DNA of 64,000 nucleotides from contig CAXMOM010000043.1 of assembly GCA_964195425.1 (NCBI GenBank), forward strand, positions 182,209 through 246,208, given 5' to 3'. The position numbers and the translations under genes were made by a program. Positions within the stretch are counted from its first letter, which is position 1, and the number at the start of each line of letters is the position of its first letter. Source of the stretch: Glaciecola sp964195425 (GTDB lineage Bacteria; Pseudomonadota; Gammaproteobacteria; Enterobacterales; Alteromonadaceae). Below, one piece after another: positions 26,887-35,702 of the stretch. The notes under the pieces were generated by a model that worked only from the letters and a program-made list of their open reading frames with translations, did not search any database and was not told the origin of the DNA.

Positions 26887-26993
26887 TATAACCTCTGCAT
26901 GGGTTGTTGTGGTTAGACGTGGCTAACTAATTATGATTCTACTTAAGGAAAACCCATTACATGCTAGATCTCAATTCAATCTATAAAAAGTAT

Positions 26994-27449
26994 TCAGTCG
27001 TTTTTCGCTTTGATTGAAGCTTTAGTTAAAGCTTCTTTTAGAGTGCCCAAAATAGGCGTCGGTTTGTTAGTTTTACGATTAACAAATACATGGGTCATGC
27101 TGCCATCGGCTGAAGCATTATCTTGGTCTTCTTTGAATATCGCGACTTTATATGATACTGATGAATTACCTATTCGACTTACGGCAATGCCGCCCACTAT
27201 TTTTTCAGGAAACGCAATACTGCTATAGTAGTTGCAATTCGAGCTGACCATAAGTCCTATATCTTGACCATTATGAATATCGAGATTTGCATGCTCAATT
27301 AGGTATTTATTGACTATAGAATCGAAATAGCTGTAGTACACCACGTTATTCACATGGCCATAAATATCGTTATCCATCCAACGGGTATCAATGTTAAAAA
27401 AATAGCGAAAATCGTTTCGTTGCGGCAAGTGTTGTGGGTCGCGGGTCAC
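26994..27449 (-). CDS. YbgC/4HBT-like acyl-CoA thioesterase
   Basis: A 151-residue hotdog protein. TRWMDNDIYGHVNNVVYYSYFD is the conserved active-site helix start of the 4-hydroxybenzoyl-CoA thioesterase family, with Asp in MDND as candidate catalytic residue. I chose GTG at 27447-27449 because AAAAGGA lies directly upstream; an ATG at 27515 would overlap the alcohol dehydrogenase gene by 38 nt. Lying 28 nt after the Fe-dependent dehydrogenase, it is probably in the same operon and may release an acid from a CoA ester made or consumed there. The substrate is unknown. Confidence 0.78.
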   Translation of the reverse strand: MTRDPQHLPQRNDFRYFFNIDTRWMDNDIYGHVNNVVYYSYFDSIVNKYLIEHANLDIHNGQDIGLMVSSNCNYYSSIAFPEKIVGGIAVSRIGNSSVSYKVAIFKEDQDNASADGSMTHVFVNRKTNKPTPILGTLKEALTKASIKAKND

Positions 27450-27477
27450 TTTTTTTCCTTTTAACAGCGGTAATTTT

Positions 27478-28635
27478 TTAAAACGCTTTTTGGTATATTC
27501 GAAGCGCATCTTCATATTCTACTTCGCGGGGATTATTGACTAATAAACGCGTTTGTAACATAGCATCTTTTGCAAGCATCTCTAAATCGTTTTCACCTAC
27601 GCCGCAAGCACTTAGTTTAGTAGGCAGACCAAGATCAAGGCTCAACTGATTAAAATAATCAGCTAACATAGTGCTTGTTTTTGACTGTAAATGGTTGAGC
27701 GCATCTGCTGGCAGAATAAAAGGTGCAAGCTCGCTGTACAAATGGTTAGCATTTTGGCCATTAAACCTAAGCACATGGGGTAACACCAATGCATTACTCA
27801 ATCCATGGGAAATATGGAAATGACCACCTAAGGGATAGGCTAAAGCATGGACAGCAGCAACAGGTGCATTGGCAAAAGCTTGACCAGCCAAACATGCGCC
27901 TAGCAACATATTTTGTCTTGCTGCTAGGTTCTTACCATTGTGCGTGGCCTCTTCTATATTTGCAGACAACAGCGTCAAAGCCTGTTTAGCAAGCATGTCG
28001 GAGTAGGGGTTTTTCGTAAACTTACTAGTGTAGGCTTCTATAGCATGCACCATCGCATCTATGCCTGTTGAGGCGGTAACATGTTTAGGCAAGCCTAGGG
28101 TTAAACTAGCGTCTAAAATGGCAATGTCGGGCAACAGCACAGGCGACACCACGCCCATTTTGGTAGTTTCGCCGGTGGTAACGATAGAAATAGGCGTAAC
28201 CTCAGACCCCGTTCCCGCAGTGGTAGGAATTAGTATCAGCGGGCAACGTTCACTAGTAATGTTATTAACGCCATACATAGTTTGCAAAGATTGCTGTTGC
28301 TTAACTAGCACCGCAACTAGCTTAGCAGAATCGAGTGAACTGCCGCCGCCAATGCCTATAACACCGTCAATATTATTCTTTAAGGCTAAATCAGTCGCCT
28401 GCTCTATAACGCTTTGTGGCGGGTCGGGAATGACTTCATCAAAAATAGTATAGGCAATATTTGCAGCGGTTAAGCAAGTCAGTAAGTCGTCAATTAGACC
28501 GTGCTCGATTATACCCTTGTCGGTTACAATCAGTAGCGTTTTTATAGCTAAGAGCTGGCAGTATTGACCGCAGTTAGCCAAGGCTCCAATGTCGCTAACA
28601 ATACGCTTAGTGGTGCTAAATTCAAAATTATCCAC
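27478..28635 (-). CDS. Iron-containing alcohol dehydrogenase
   Basis: A 385-residue group III (Fe-ADH) dehydrogenase. The dinucleotide motif is GIGGGSSLDSAK; the metal site is spread over D in TGIDAMVHAIE, the His of AVHALAYPLGG and the two His in HFHISHG. Such enzymes oxidise short-chain alcohols or hydroxy acids, or reduce aldehydes, with NAD(P)+. It is followed after 28 nt by a hotdog thioesterase gene, which suggests joint use in a short acyl/alcohol pathway. The physiological substrate is not deducible. Confidence 0.9.
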   Translation of the reverse strand: MDNFEFSTTKRIVSDIGALANCGQYCQLLAIKTLLIVTDKGIIEHGLIDDLLTCLTAANIAYTIFDEVIPDPPQSVIEQATDLALKNNIDGVIGIGGGSSLDSAKLVAVLVKQQQSLQTMYGVNNITSERCPLILIPTTAGTGSEVTPISIVTTGETTKMGVVSPVLLPDIAILDASLTLGLPKHVTASTGIDAMVHAIEAYTSKFTKNPYSDMLAKQALTLLSANIEEATHNGKNLAARQNMLLGACLAGQAFANAPVAAVHALAYPLGGHFHISHGLSNALVLPHVLRFNGQNANHLYSELAPFILPADALNHLQSKTSTMLADYFNQLSLDLGLPTKLSACGVGENDLEMLAKDAMLQTRLLVNNPREVEYEDALRIYQKAF

Positions 28636-28685
28636 TTAATTGCCCTTCATATATACACTCATTTAAATAAGTACCTAACGCATAT

Positions 28686-30812
28686 CTAAAACATAGATAG
28701 GTCGAACACTTTCGTTTTGACTCTTCCCTTGAAGTTATCAGCCTGTACTTCTATTTTACCAATATCTTGTAGTTGGGAGGTAACTAACACTGCTCTATAA
28801 GGGGCGGTAGTGTCAAATGAAATTAGTGTTTTTTGTCCATCTTCGCTTACCTGGTAAACAGATATCTGCGCTATATTAAATTGCTCAGGGTTATTAAACT
28901 CCAGTTCAAATGGAATGAAAATGCGTTCATTTTCTTCATACATTGGCTGCATACTTATATTTTGCACAATACTTTTCACAATAGACTTGTTTGATTTTAA
29001 TACCAAGTAGCTTTGCGGTGCCAAAGTTAATTGCAACTGGTCGCCACTTAAGGTTGCTGTGCTATTGGGGTGCCCTGCAAGTTTTTCGTATTCAAGTGCC
29101 CCTACGCTCTTGCTGACCTGTTGTTGTTGATTAGAAAAATTGAACACTATCAAATGATCGATCATATCGCTTGGTAATACTCGACTAAAACCATACAAAC
29201 GTTTTTCTTCATCAAGAATTCGATTTATATGTTCACCTTGACGTAGGCTTTTATGGGCAAGACGCACTCTGGCAAGGTCAGCTAAGCTTTTGTAAAGGGG
29301 GTGTTGGGTATCAAAATTACTAGTGGCGGTGGTGCTGTTGGTGCCAATTAGAGTGTTGTCATTGTATGTTTCGACCTGCGAGGGGTCCATGTTTTCACGG
29401 GCGTCTACATCACCGCCGTCTCCGGTAAAGCCTTGTTCATCGCCATAATAAACTACCGGTACACCACGAGAATAATACATAAGGGCGTGCGCAAGATTAC
29501 TGCGCTTGACCTTTTCATCGTCGGAAATATTAGGCAGGCTTTGCTCAATAAAAAAGCCAGCGCGACCCATGTCATGATTGCCTAAAAATTTGATTAAGTC
29601 GTTAGGCGACGAGTCTGAGTCTCGGTAGTAGTCGTCGTTGTCAAATAATGTGGTGAGTTGACTAACGTTTTTGTTGTTAAACACAACGTCTGTGACGTTA
29701 AAGGCAAAACTAAAGTCGAGCACTGAAGGCAGCTTTCCTACGTTAGTAAACTTACTTAAACCGGCGGGATTATCATCATATACTTCGCCAAAAATGAAAA
29801 ACTCTGGGAGGCCTATTGATTGTGCATGTTTGGTAATAGCAGGTGCAAAAGACTGCCAAAATTCAATATCTACATGCTTTACCGTGTCCATTCTAAACCC
29901 ATCTGGCCTGAACTCGGTTATCAAATCTTTAAATACTTGGCTCAATCCTGAAATGACTTCTGGGTTGCTCGTGTCTAGGTCGTCAAGGCCGAAAAAGTCT
30001 CCTTTAACGGTACTTTCACCTTGCCAAACGGAATCTCCTCGATTGTTATAGTATTTAGGGTCGTTTAACCATGCCGGTACTTTACTATCTTTTTCTTCAT
30101 CTAACACAAAGGGAGTATATTTTGTGCCAGCGGCCAATGCTTCTGAACCAATAAAGTCGCATCCCTTTTGGTCGGCGGCTAAAAACTTACCCTTTTCGTC
30201 ATGGCACTCTTTGTATTTAATTACGTCGGCGGTATGGTTGGTAATAATATCGAAGAATATTTTGATATCGCGTTTATGGGCGGCTGCAATCAAACTTTTT
30301 AAATCATCGTTACTGCCAAAGTGTGGGTCTATTTGCGTAAAGTCGATTACCCAATAACCATGGTGGCCAAAGCCGTTATCTTGTATAGCGCGGTTGCGCA
30401 AAATTGGGGTCATCCAAATAGAGGTAATGCCTAAACCTTCAATGTAGTCGAGTTTGTCTTCTAGTCCTGCAATATCGCCCCCATGAAATGCCCACTTTGA
30501 AGTTTTATCTAATCCACCAAAGGAAATAGGCCGCTTGGGATCGCCGTTATCATTTTCGGCGTTTGCGTTGTGAAACCTGTCGGGCATAACAAAATAGAAT
30601 ACTTCGTCTTGGATATTACGGGTGAGATAATCGGTCTTGTTAAAAACATAGCTTTCACTTTTTACGGTACTTACATCTTCACTCGCTGCGGTTTGCGGTT
30701 CGGGAGCTTCTTGTTTCGAGCAAGCGCTTAGTCCTAAAATTAACGCCAATGCTAATGTAGATAAGTACTTAGTCGACAGAGAAAATCCTTCAATATTACC
30801 GGTAATTTTCAT
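28686..30812 (-). CDS. GH13 alpha-amylase-family lipoprotein
   Basis: A 708-residue surface or periplasmic lipoprotein. The lipobox LSAC places the lipidated cysteine at residue 31. The GH13 catalytic set is visible: DGFRMDTVKH (nucleophile Asp), FIFGEVYDD (acid Glu) and LGNHDMGR (transition-state Asp). After the barrel comes a beta domain and a C-terminal stretch of about 100 residues of immunoglobulin-like character. It should act on starch-type or other alpha-glucans in the periplasm or at the outer membrane. No TonB or maltose genes flank it. Confidence 0.92.
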   Translation of the reverse strand: MKITGNIEGFSLSTKYLSTLALALILGLSACSKQEAPEPQTAASEDVSTVKSESYVFNKTDYLTRNIQDEVFYFVMPDRFHNANAENDNGDPKRPISFGGLDKTSKWAFHGGDIAGLEDKLDYIEGLGITSIWMTPILRNRAIQDNGFGHHGYWVIDFTQIDPHFGSNDDLKSLIAAAHKRDIKIFFDIITNHTADVIKYKECHDEKGKFLAADQKGCDFIGSEALAAGTKYTPFVLDEEKDSKVPAWLNDPKYYNNRGDSVWQGESTVKGDFFGLDDLDTSNPEVISGLSQVFKDLITEFRPDGFRMDTVKHVDIEFWQSFAPAITKHAQSIGLPEFFIFGEVYDDNPAGLSKFTNVGKLPSVLDFSFAFNVTDVVFNNKNVSQLTTLFDNDDYYRDSDSSPNDLIKFLGNHDMGRAGFFIEQSLPNISDDEKVKRSNLAHALMYYSRGVPVVYYGDEQGFTGDGGDVDARENMDPSQVETYNDNTLIGTNSTTATSNFDTQHPLYKSLADLARVRLAHKSLRQGEHINRILDEEKRLYGFSRVLPSDMIDHLIVFNFSNQQQQVSKSVGALEYEKLAGHPNSTATLSGDQLQLTLAPQSYLVLKSNKSIVKSIVQNISMQPMYEENERIFIPFELEFNNPEQFNIAQISVYQVSEDGQKTLISFDTTAPYRAVLVTSQLQDIGKIEVQADNFKGRVKTKVFDLSMF

Positions 30813-30949
30813 AACAACTCCTAAAACGAATAGTGTTAACTACTCATATTTCAATACTGTCGTGTCATAGCTATTTAAAATAGTTGCGAGCGAACTCACT
30901 GCGCTACCTCTGCTATGTTCACGTTCACATGCTAGTTTTGTGTTAGCGC

Positions 30950-31927
30950 CTAAGGAACTCTTTGTCCGCGAATAGATTCGAATAAGGCATACCATTGTTC
31001 ACGCGACAATTGAATATCTATGGCTTTTTGAGCACTGGCTAAGCGAGCGCAATTTGTGGTGCCCAAAACAGGCTGAATATTGGCTGGGTGGCGCATTAGC
31101 CATGCAAGTACAATTGCGTTTGTGTCTACGCCGTATTCCTTCGCTAAGTGCTGCACTAAGGTCGCTGTTGCTTTGGTTGCAGCACTAGCATTTTCATCGT
31201 TTGACGCTTGGCCCTCGGAAAACCTGCCTTGTGCCATTGGGCCCCACGCCTGTAATTGCACTCCTGCTTGTTGGCAATATTCTAATGTGCCGCGGGGGAA
31301 TCCGTTGCTTGCGTTTTGTGGCATATTAACGGTAATGGCATCTTCAACAAAATCGTAGCTCGCTAAACTCATCTCCAACTGATTGGCAATAATAGGCACT
31401 TCAATTGCGCTTTGTAAATAGGCGACTTGACCTGCGTGCATGTTCGAGACAGCCAAGTATTCAAACTTACCTTGTTCATGCAATTTCATGAGTGCGTTTG
31501 CGGTTTCTTCTAATTGCATGAGTGGGTCGGGCCGATGCAAAAATAAAATGTCTAAGTTATTGTCGTGTAGCCGTTTTATACTGGCGTTTACCGACTCTGT
31601 TATCCAGTCGCCCGACAAATCATAGTGACAAATATCGAAAGTAGGGGTTAGTTTTACACCTACCTTCGACTGTAGAATTAAATGATGGCGTAACGAACGT
31701 TCTCGCTTAAACAGTTCGCCCATAGTTTTTTCTGCTTTACCAAAAGTATAAATATCGGCTAAGTCAATGACATTTATGCCAATTTCAAGGGCTTTGGTAA
31801 CCAAGTCGAAGGCTTGGTCAATGTCCTTGCCCACAACAGGATTGTCGTTCCAACCGCCGCCAAGATTCATACAACCAAGGATAAGGCGACTAGCTTCAGG
31901 ATAATAATGATGTATCGGTAGTTTCAT
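30950..31927 (-). CDS. Aldo/keto reductase (YdhF-like)
   Basis: A 325-residue aldo/keto reductase. The tetrad is visible: Asp and Tyr in INVIDLADIYTFGKAE, Lys in LQSKVGV and His in LFLHRPDP. The overall layout, with an N-terminal GCMNLGGGW and ALVLAWLMRHPANIQPVLGT near the end, is that of the YdhF subfamily. It uses NADPH to reduce carbonyls of unknown identity. It is 137 nt downstream of nothing obvious and stands as a single gene. Confidence 0.88.
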   Translation of the reverse strand: MKLPIHHYYPEASRLILGCMNLGGGWNDNPVVGKDIDQAFDLVTKALEIGINVIDLADIYTFGKAEKTMGELFKRERSLRHHLILQSKVGVKLTPTFDICHYDLSGDWITESVNASIKRLHDNNLDILFLHRPDPLMQLEETANALMKLHEQGKFEYLAVSNMHAGQVAYLQSAIEVPIIANQLEMSLASYDFVEDAITVNMPQNASNGFPRGTLEYCQQAGVQLQAWGPMAQGRFSEGQASNDENASAATKATATLVQHLAKEYGVDTNAIVLAWLMRHPANIQPVLGTTNCARLASAQKAIDIQLSREQWYALFESIRGQRVP

Positions 31928-32320
31928 AATAATGTCAGTAAATGTCTATTTGTTAGCCGTTATAAGCAACTTGCTGGAGGATATAGGCCAATTCTGCCTA
32001 CGTTTTCATCAGTATAACAGCTTTCGTTTGGTGAATACGTATGCGTCGTTATGCGTTTTGACGCGATTTGTTTTCCTTGGGCTGCATTATGTGCGTGATA
32101 GTTGTAGTAAAACCTAGTGATAATAAAGCCACATATTTGATATAAGCCAAATTTGGACGAATTATCTGACTTTTTTAAGCAACTGAAATAAATTTGTCAG
32201 ATTTACGGTCTACACTTATACTCGTGCAAGTAAAAACTTGTCGATTCGTCTGTTATTACATTGATTTCTATCATAACTATACATCGTATTTACCGCTAGA
32301 AAATAGTATAAAGGATAAGC
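31928..32320. promoter_or_regulatory. Intergenic region with promoter for the DinB-like gene
   Basis: About 390 nt. A good sigma-70 promoter is at 32194-32222: TTGTCA, 17 nt, TATACT. It leaves a leader of roughly 90 nt before ATG 32321, with AAGGAT as ribosome site. The rest of the region shows no coding sequence. Confidence 0.55.
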
Positions 32321-32824
32321 ATGTCAAACAGTTACACGGCTATTGTAAGCCAAGCAATCGATTTACTCGACGGGATTGGCCTTAGGGAATATCAGCAAAA
32401 ATTGCCACCACATTTTCCGAGTAGCATTGGTTCGCACATCCGCCACATCGTTGATCATTTTTTGGCGCTTATTGATGGACATGGCGAAGGTCATATAGAT
32501 TACAACATCCGTCATCGTCATAATCAAATAGAACAGTTTCCTTGTGCAGCAGTTGAAGCGCTAGAGGGTATAGTACACTGGTTGAATAATTTGCAAGAAG
32601 ATTGCTTAGATAACCTGCTTACCGTGGCATCAGAGGTCGATGTAAGTCGCACTCACTCAACTACGTGTCGCTCTACCTTAGAGCGCGAGCTTGTGTTTGC
32701 GAGTAGTCATGCTATTCATCATTACGCACTAATTCGTATTATTTGTAGCATGCAAAATAAGGAAGTGCCTGCCCTTTTCGGTTATGCACCCGCCACTATT
32801 ACCCATATTAACAAAACGGCCTAA
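32321..32824 (+). CDS. DinB-like metal-binding four-helix protein
   Basis: A 167-residue protein with the DinB/YfiT layout of four helices. Candidate metal ligands are His in HIRHIVDHF (helix 2) and the two His in SHAIHHYALIR (helix 4), the standard triplet spacing of the DinB superfamily. Related proteins include bacillithiol and mycothiol S-transferases, but many gammaproteobacterial members have no known role. AAGGAT precedes the start. A promoter lies about 100 nt upstream. Function uncertain. Confidence 0.7.
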   Translation: MSNSYTAIVSQAIDLLDGIGLREYQQKLPPHFPSSIGSHIRHIVDHFLALIDGHGEGHIDYNIRHRHNQIEQFPCAAVEALEGIVHWLNNLQEDCLDNLLTVASEVDVSRTHSTTCRSTLERELVFASSHAIHHYALIRIICSMQNKEVPALFGYAPATITHINKTA

Positions 32825-32944
32825 TGTTCAGGCTGTTTACTAAGGCCCTGTGCTGAAGCAAGCATTACTTTAAATAGCTTATTCAATTTAGTGCATGGTA
32901 CTATATTGTCACAATTAGTAAGGTATTTTAGGGTATGTCCATTT

Positions 32945-33502
32945 ATGCAATCTGCGTTAGTTGAAAGAAGTAATAATCAATGTGAAATTTGTCAAGCGGA
33001 CAAGCCACTAAACGCTTTCTTTGTACCTGAATCACCTGACCTGACAGCGAATTGTCACATTTATATTTGTCATACATGCTTGGATAATATTGAAGCCAAA
33101 GGCGACTGCGACCTGCAGCATTTAAGATGTTTAACTACCAGTATGTGGTCACCTACACCAGCGGTTCAGGTAATGAGCTATCGTTTATTGCATAAGTGCT
33201 TACCCGAGTCATGGGCACAAGATGCGATTGATATGCTATATCTTGAAGAAGACATTTTGCAGTGGGCCCAGGCAGGCTTAGCTGCGGAAAAAGAGCCTAC
33301 CTTAGATGTAAATGGTATTGCTTTACAGGCAGGCGATGCGGTGACCGTTATTAAAGACCTCGACGTGAAAGGTGCCAACTTTATCGCTAAACGAGGCACT
33401 CCCGTTAGAAATATTGGCCTATCGGAAAACCCGCTTCATATTGAGGGTAAGATAAATGGACAGAGGATCGTGATTATTGCGGCTTATACGAAGAAGAATT
33501 AA
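32945..33502 (+). CDS. PhnA-like (YjdM) zinc-ribbon protein
   Basis: A 185-residue relative of PhnA/YjdM. The N-terminal half has CEICQADKP and CHTCLDN, a four-cysteine zinc ribbon; the C-terminal PhnA domain contains GDAVTVIKDLDVKGANFIAKRGTPVRNI and the KINGQRIVI ending. Despite its old name the protein is not a proven phosphonate enzyme; the role is unknown. I chose ATG 32945 (MQSALVER) because homologues begin near the ribbon; an ATG at 32891 is in frame but would add 18 odd residues. Confidence 0.8.
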   Translation: MQSALVERSNNQCEICQADKPLNAFFVPESPDLTANCHIYICHTCLDNIEAKGDCDLQHLRCLTTSMWSPTPAVQVMSYRLLHKCLPESWAQDAIDMLYLEEDILQWAQAGLAAEKEPTLDVNGIALQAGDAVTVIKDLDVKGANFIAKRGTPVRNIGLSENPLHIEGKINGQRIVIIAAYTKKN

Positions 33503-33522
33503 TCGGTTTGTAATTCTCTATT

Positions 33523-33567
33523 TATTCGCAGCCGCTACCACCCTTTATCTATTCGCAGCCGCTACCA
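33523..33567. repeat. 18-bp direct repeat at the 3' end of the ornithine lipid gene
   Basis: TATTCGCAGCCGCTACCA occurs at 33523-33540 and 33550-33567, offset by 27 nt. The second copy encodes the last residues and stop of the OlsF-like gene (minus strand); the first lies just after the stop, so a short tandem duplication of the 3' end has occurred. Confidence 0.7.
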
Positions 33568-35318
33568 TAGGCAACATACTCGTTATAATCCGCTCCCATA
33601 TAAAGCTTTAGTTGTTTGGCCGGCGCACTAGGCATATGAACGCTCAAAAGTAGCCCCGGAGTGTCGTTGAAACTAGTATCTATACCTAAAGAGTGGAAGT
33701 TCGCCCCCATCTTTAAATATTGTTTAGCTAACACAGGAATGTCTTTGCTGTCGTGTTCTATGGCAGCCAATAAAGCCGATAAATTACTTGCTAAACTGGT
33801 GGAAAGACGCTGTTGTTTGTCGAAGGCGACAAATTCTGAATGCAGTGCAAAGTCGAATTTGTTGCGCGCCGAAACATGAAAGTCGTTACCTTCTTTAATT
33901 AGTATGTTTTCAATTAACTTTACGCTGCGAGGGTCGTAGAGTTTACTAATAGACACAGTGCCGTAGAGTGTTCTGTATTGTGGGAACTGTTTTATAAAAG
34001 CACAAATGCCTCGCCACAACAGCAATAAGCCTTGGTAAGAACCCTGAAATTCTGGTATTAAAAACGAGCGGCCCATTTCTAAGCAAGGAGTCTTGCGGTT
34101 TACAAAATCGGGGGCGAAGTTAAACATTTTGTGTAAATACAAGCCATCGAGTCCGCTCTCTTCAAGCAATACATCGGTGCGCCCCATTCTGTAGGCCCCC
34201 ATTATTTTGTCTTTGTTGTTCACAATAAATAAGTGGGTATAGCTTGCATCAAAGTGATCGGTGTCGAGCGGCTCACCACTGCCTTCGTTATATTGCCTAA
34301 ACACAAGTTCGCGCAATCGTGCAATTTCGGTAACTACATTAGGTAGCTGATGTTGATAACCAAAATATACTGTAAAGTCTGCGGTTTTTACAAGTAGCTG
34401 ATTGCTGGGTAGCTTTGCAATTTCACTTGCAAGCAAGGCTTTATTTACAGCTGACATTAAAGGCTGATGTTTAATAACTTTGTCGGCAGGCCACTCAAAA
34501 TGCCAACGATTGTCTTGTGTATATGAAAGTAGCCTGCAAAAATCGGCTTTTTGTTGAAAATCGGAGCCCTTAATAGCATTCGCTTTCACTGGGTTGCCTG
34601 CATTTAAGTTTATAGTAGCTCCTGTTTTATTAAGCAGTTCATGCGGTAGCATAAGCATTCTAAGTCGGTAGTAAACACGACCCAAACGGTAAAACCATTT
34701 ACTGTTATTGCCGTTAACAAAAACAGGCACGTACTGACAACGTTCGATACTTACCAAACGACCGATAATTTTATTCCATGTATGTTCACTCACAGCACGT
34801 TTTTCAGGCTGATAATACGACACTCTGCCAGCCGGGAATATGAGCAAGGCCCCCTGATTACTAACGTGCTTAATACATTTTCGAAGAGAAGGGACGTTTT
34901 GCGGGTCTCTTTCAATAAGCGGATTTGTAAAAATGAAATAGTCGGTAAGCTCTCTTATTATGCCCAAACCTTTGTTTGCGAGTACCTTTAAATCGGGGCG
35001 AACTTGGCTAATAACCCGGGCTAAAATAACCCCTTCAATACCCCCAAAAGGATGGTTGCTGGCAATGACAACCGGACCGGTTTTTGGGATTTTTTTTTGC
35101 AGTTCTTGTATGCCGGTAATGTTTAGCTCAAGTAAACTAATTAATTTGTCTGCGAAGTCTTCTTTGCTTAATCCCTGCATTTTGTGCAAATGATATCGCT
35201 TGTTCATAAGAGCAACGCCTAATAGCCGGTCGAGGAACCAAATTAGGCATTTTGTAGACCACGATGGCTTGCTAATCAGGTTGTTGAGGCTAATGTTATA
35301 TTTGGTCGGGGTTGCCAA
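33549..35318 (-). CDS. Bifunctional ornithine lipid synthase (OlsF-like)
   Basis: A 589-residue two-domain acyltransferase. The N-terminal domain (about 60-285) has ASNHPFGGIEG and LIFPAGRVS, the acyltransferase motifs of the OlsA/PlsC group. The C-terminal domain (about 310-510) has ELVFRQYNEG, GAYRMGRTD and ELGRSFL-like MGRSFL wording of OlsB, the N-acyltransferase that acylates the alpha-amine of ornithine. Such fusions (OlsF) make phosphorus-free aminolipids that can replace phospholipids under phosphate limitation. Amino acid specificity (ornithine or glycine) is not visible. The gene is alone; no Pho box was identified. Confidence 0.78.
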   Translation of the reverse strand: MATPTKYNISLNNLISKPSWSTKCLIWFLDRLLGVALMNKRYHLHKMQGLSKEDFADKLISLLELNITGIQELQKKIPKTGPVVIASNHPFGGIEGVILARVISQVRPDLKVLANKGLGIIRELTDYFIFTNPLIERDPQNVPSLRKCIKHVSNQGALLIFPAGRVSYYQPEKRAVSEHTWNKIIGRLVSIERCQYVPVFVNGNNSKWFYRLGRVYYRLRMLMLPHELLNKTGATINLNAGNPVKANAIKGSDFQQKADFCRLLSYTQDNRWHFEWPADKVIKHQPLMSAVNKALLASEIAKLPSNQLLVKTADFTVYFGYQHQLPNVVTEIARLRELVFRQYNEGSGEPLDTDHFDASYTHLFIVNNKDKIMGAYRMGRTDVLLEESGLDGLYLHKMFNFAPDFVNRKTPCLEMGRSFLIPEFQGSYQGLLLLWRGICAFIKQFPQYRTLYGTVSISKLYDPRSVKLIENILIKEGNDFHVSARNKFDFALHSEFVAFDKQQRLSTSLASNLSALLAAIEHDSKDIPVLAKQYLKMGANFHSLGIDTSFNDTPGLLLSVHMPSAPAKQLKLYMGADYNEYVAYGSGCE

Positions 35319-35702
35319 TGCGTACTGCTCCTAAAAATGACATATGTATTGGTGCTGATAATCGCGCTTTTTGTTTATCGAACTACTCTATAATTGAGTT
35401 GTCTGGTCGTTTAAGCCAAGCTAATTTTGCATAAAGTTTAAAATAATCCTATTAAGCAAAGCGTAAATATACTGACAGGCCTTTTCATCAAAAACTTTCA
35501 TAAAGAGTATAAACCAAAGCACTTATTCGCCATAGCACTAAAGTAGTGACTAGAACTATAGACTAATGAGTCTGTTATTTGTGCAATCGAAAGGGTTTTA
35601 AGGCATAATATCGCCTAGGATTTATGACAAAAAAACCGTTTGGTTTTTTATGTTCTCGTTTTTATTCGGGTATTTACAAATATGAGTAACAGTAAGGGTT
35701 TT
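35319..35702. other. Intergenic region upstream of pyrC
   Basis: About 380 nt between divergent genes, with no coding sequence. It holds a possible -10 CATAAT near 35605 and the AAAAAACC/GGTTTTTT hairpin listed separately. A few short AT-rich stretches near 35319-35460 probably include the promoter of the acyltransferase gene. Confidence 0.45.
35630..35649 (+). terminator. Possible attenuator hairpin before pyrC
   Basis: AAAAAACC (35630-35637), loop GTTT, GGTTTTTT (35642-35649): a perfect 8-bp stem running into a T tract, 53 nt before the pyrC start codon. This looks like a small intrinsic terminator positioned as an attenuator, but stem strength is low because six of eight pairs are A-T. 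Confidence 0.4.

Noticed and set aside
33523..33567. CRISPR repeat
   Set aside because: Only two 18-bp copies, 27 nt apart and tied to the 3' end of a gene; no spacers and no cas genes.
35630..35649. PurR box upstream of pyrC
   Set aside because: The centre reads CCGTTTGG and the arms do not fit ACGCAAACGTTTGCGT, so a terminator-like hairpin is the better reading.
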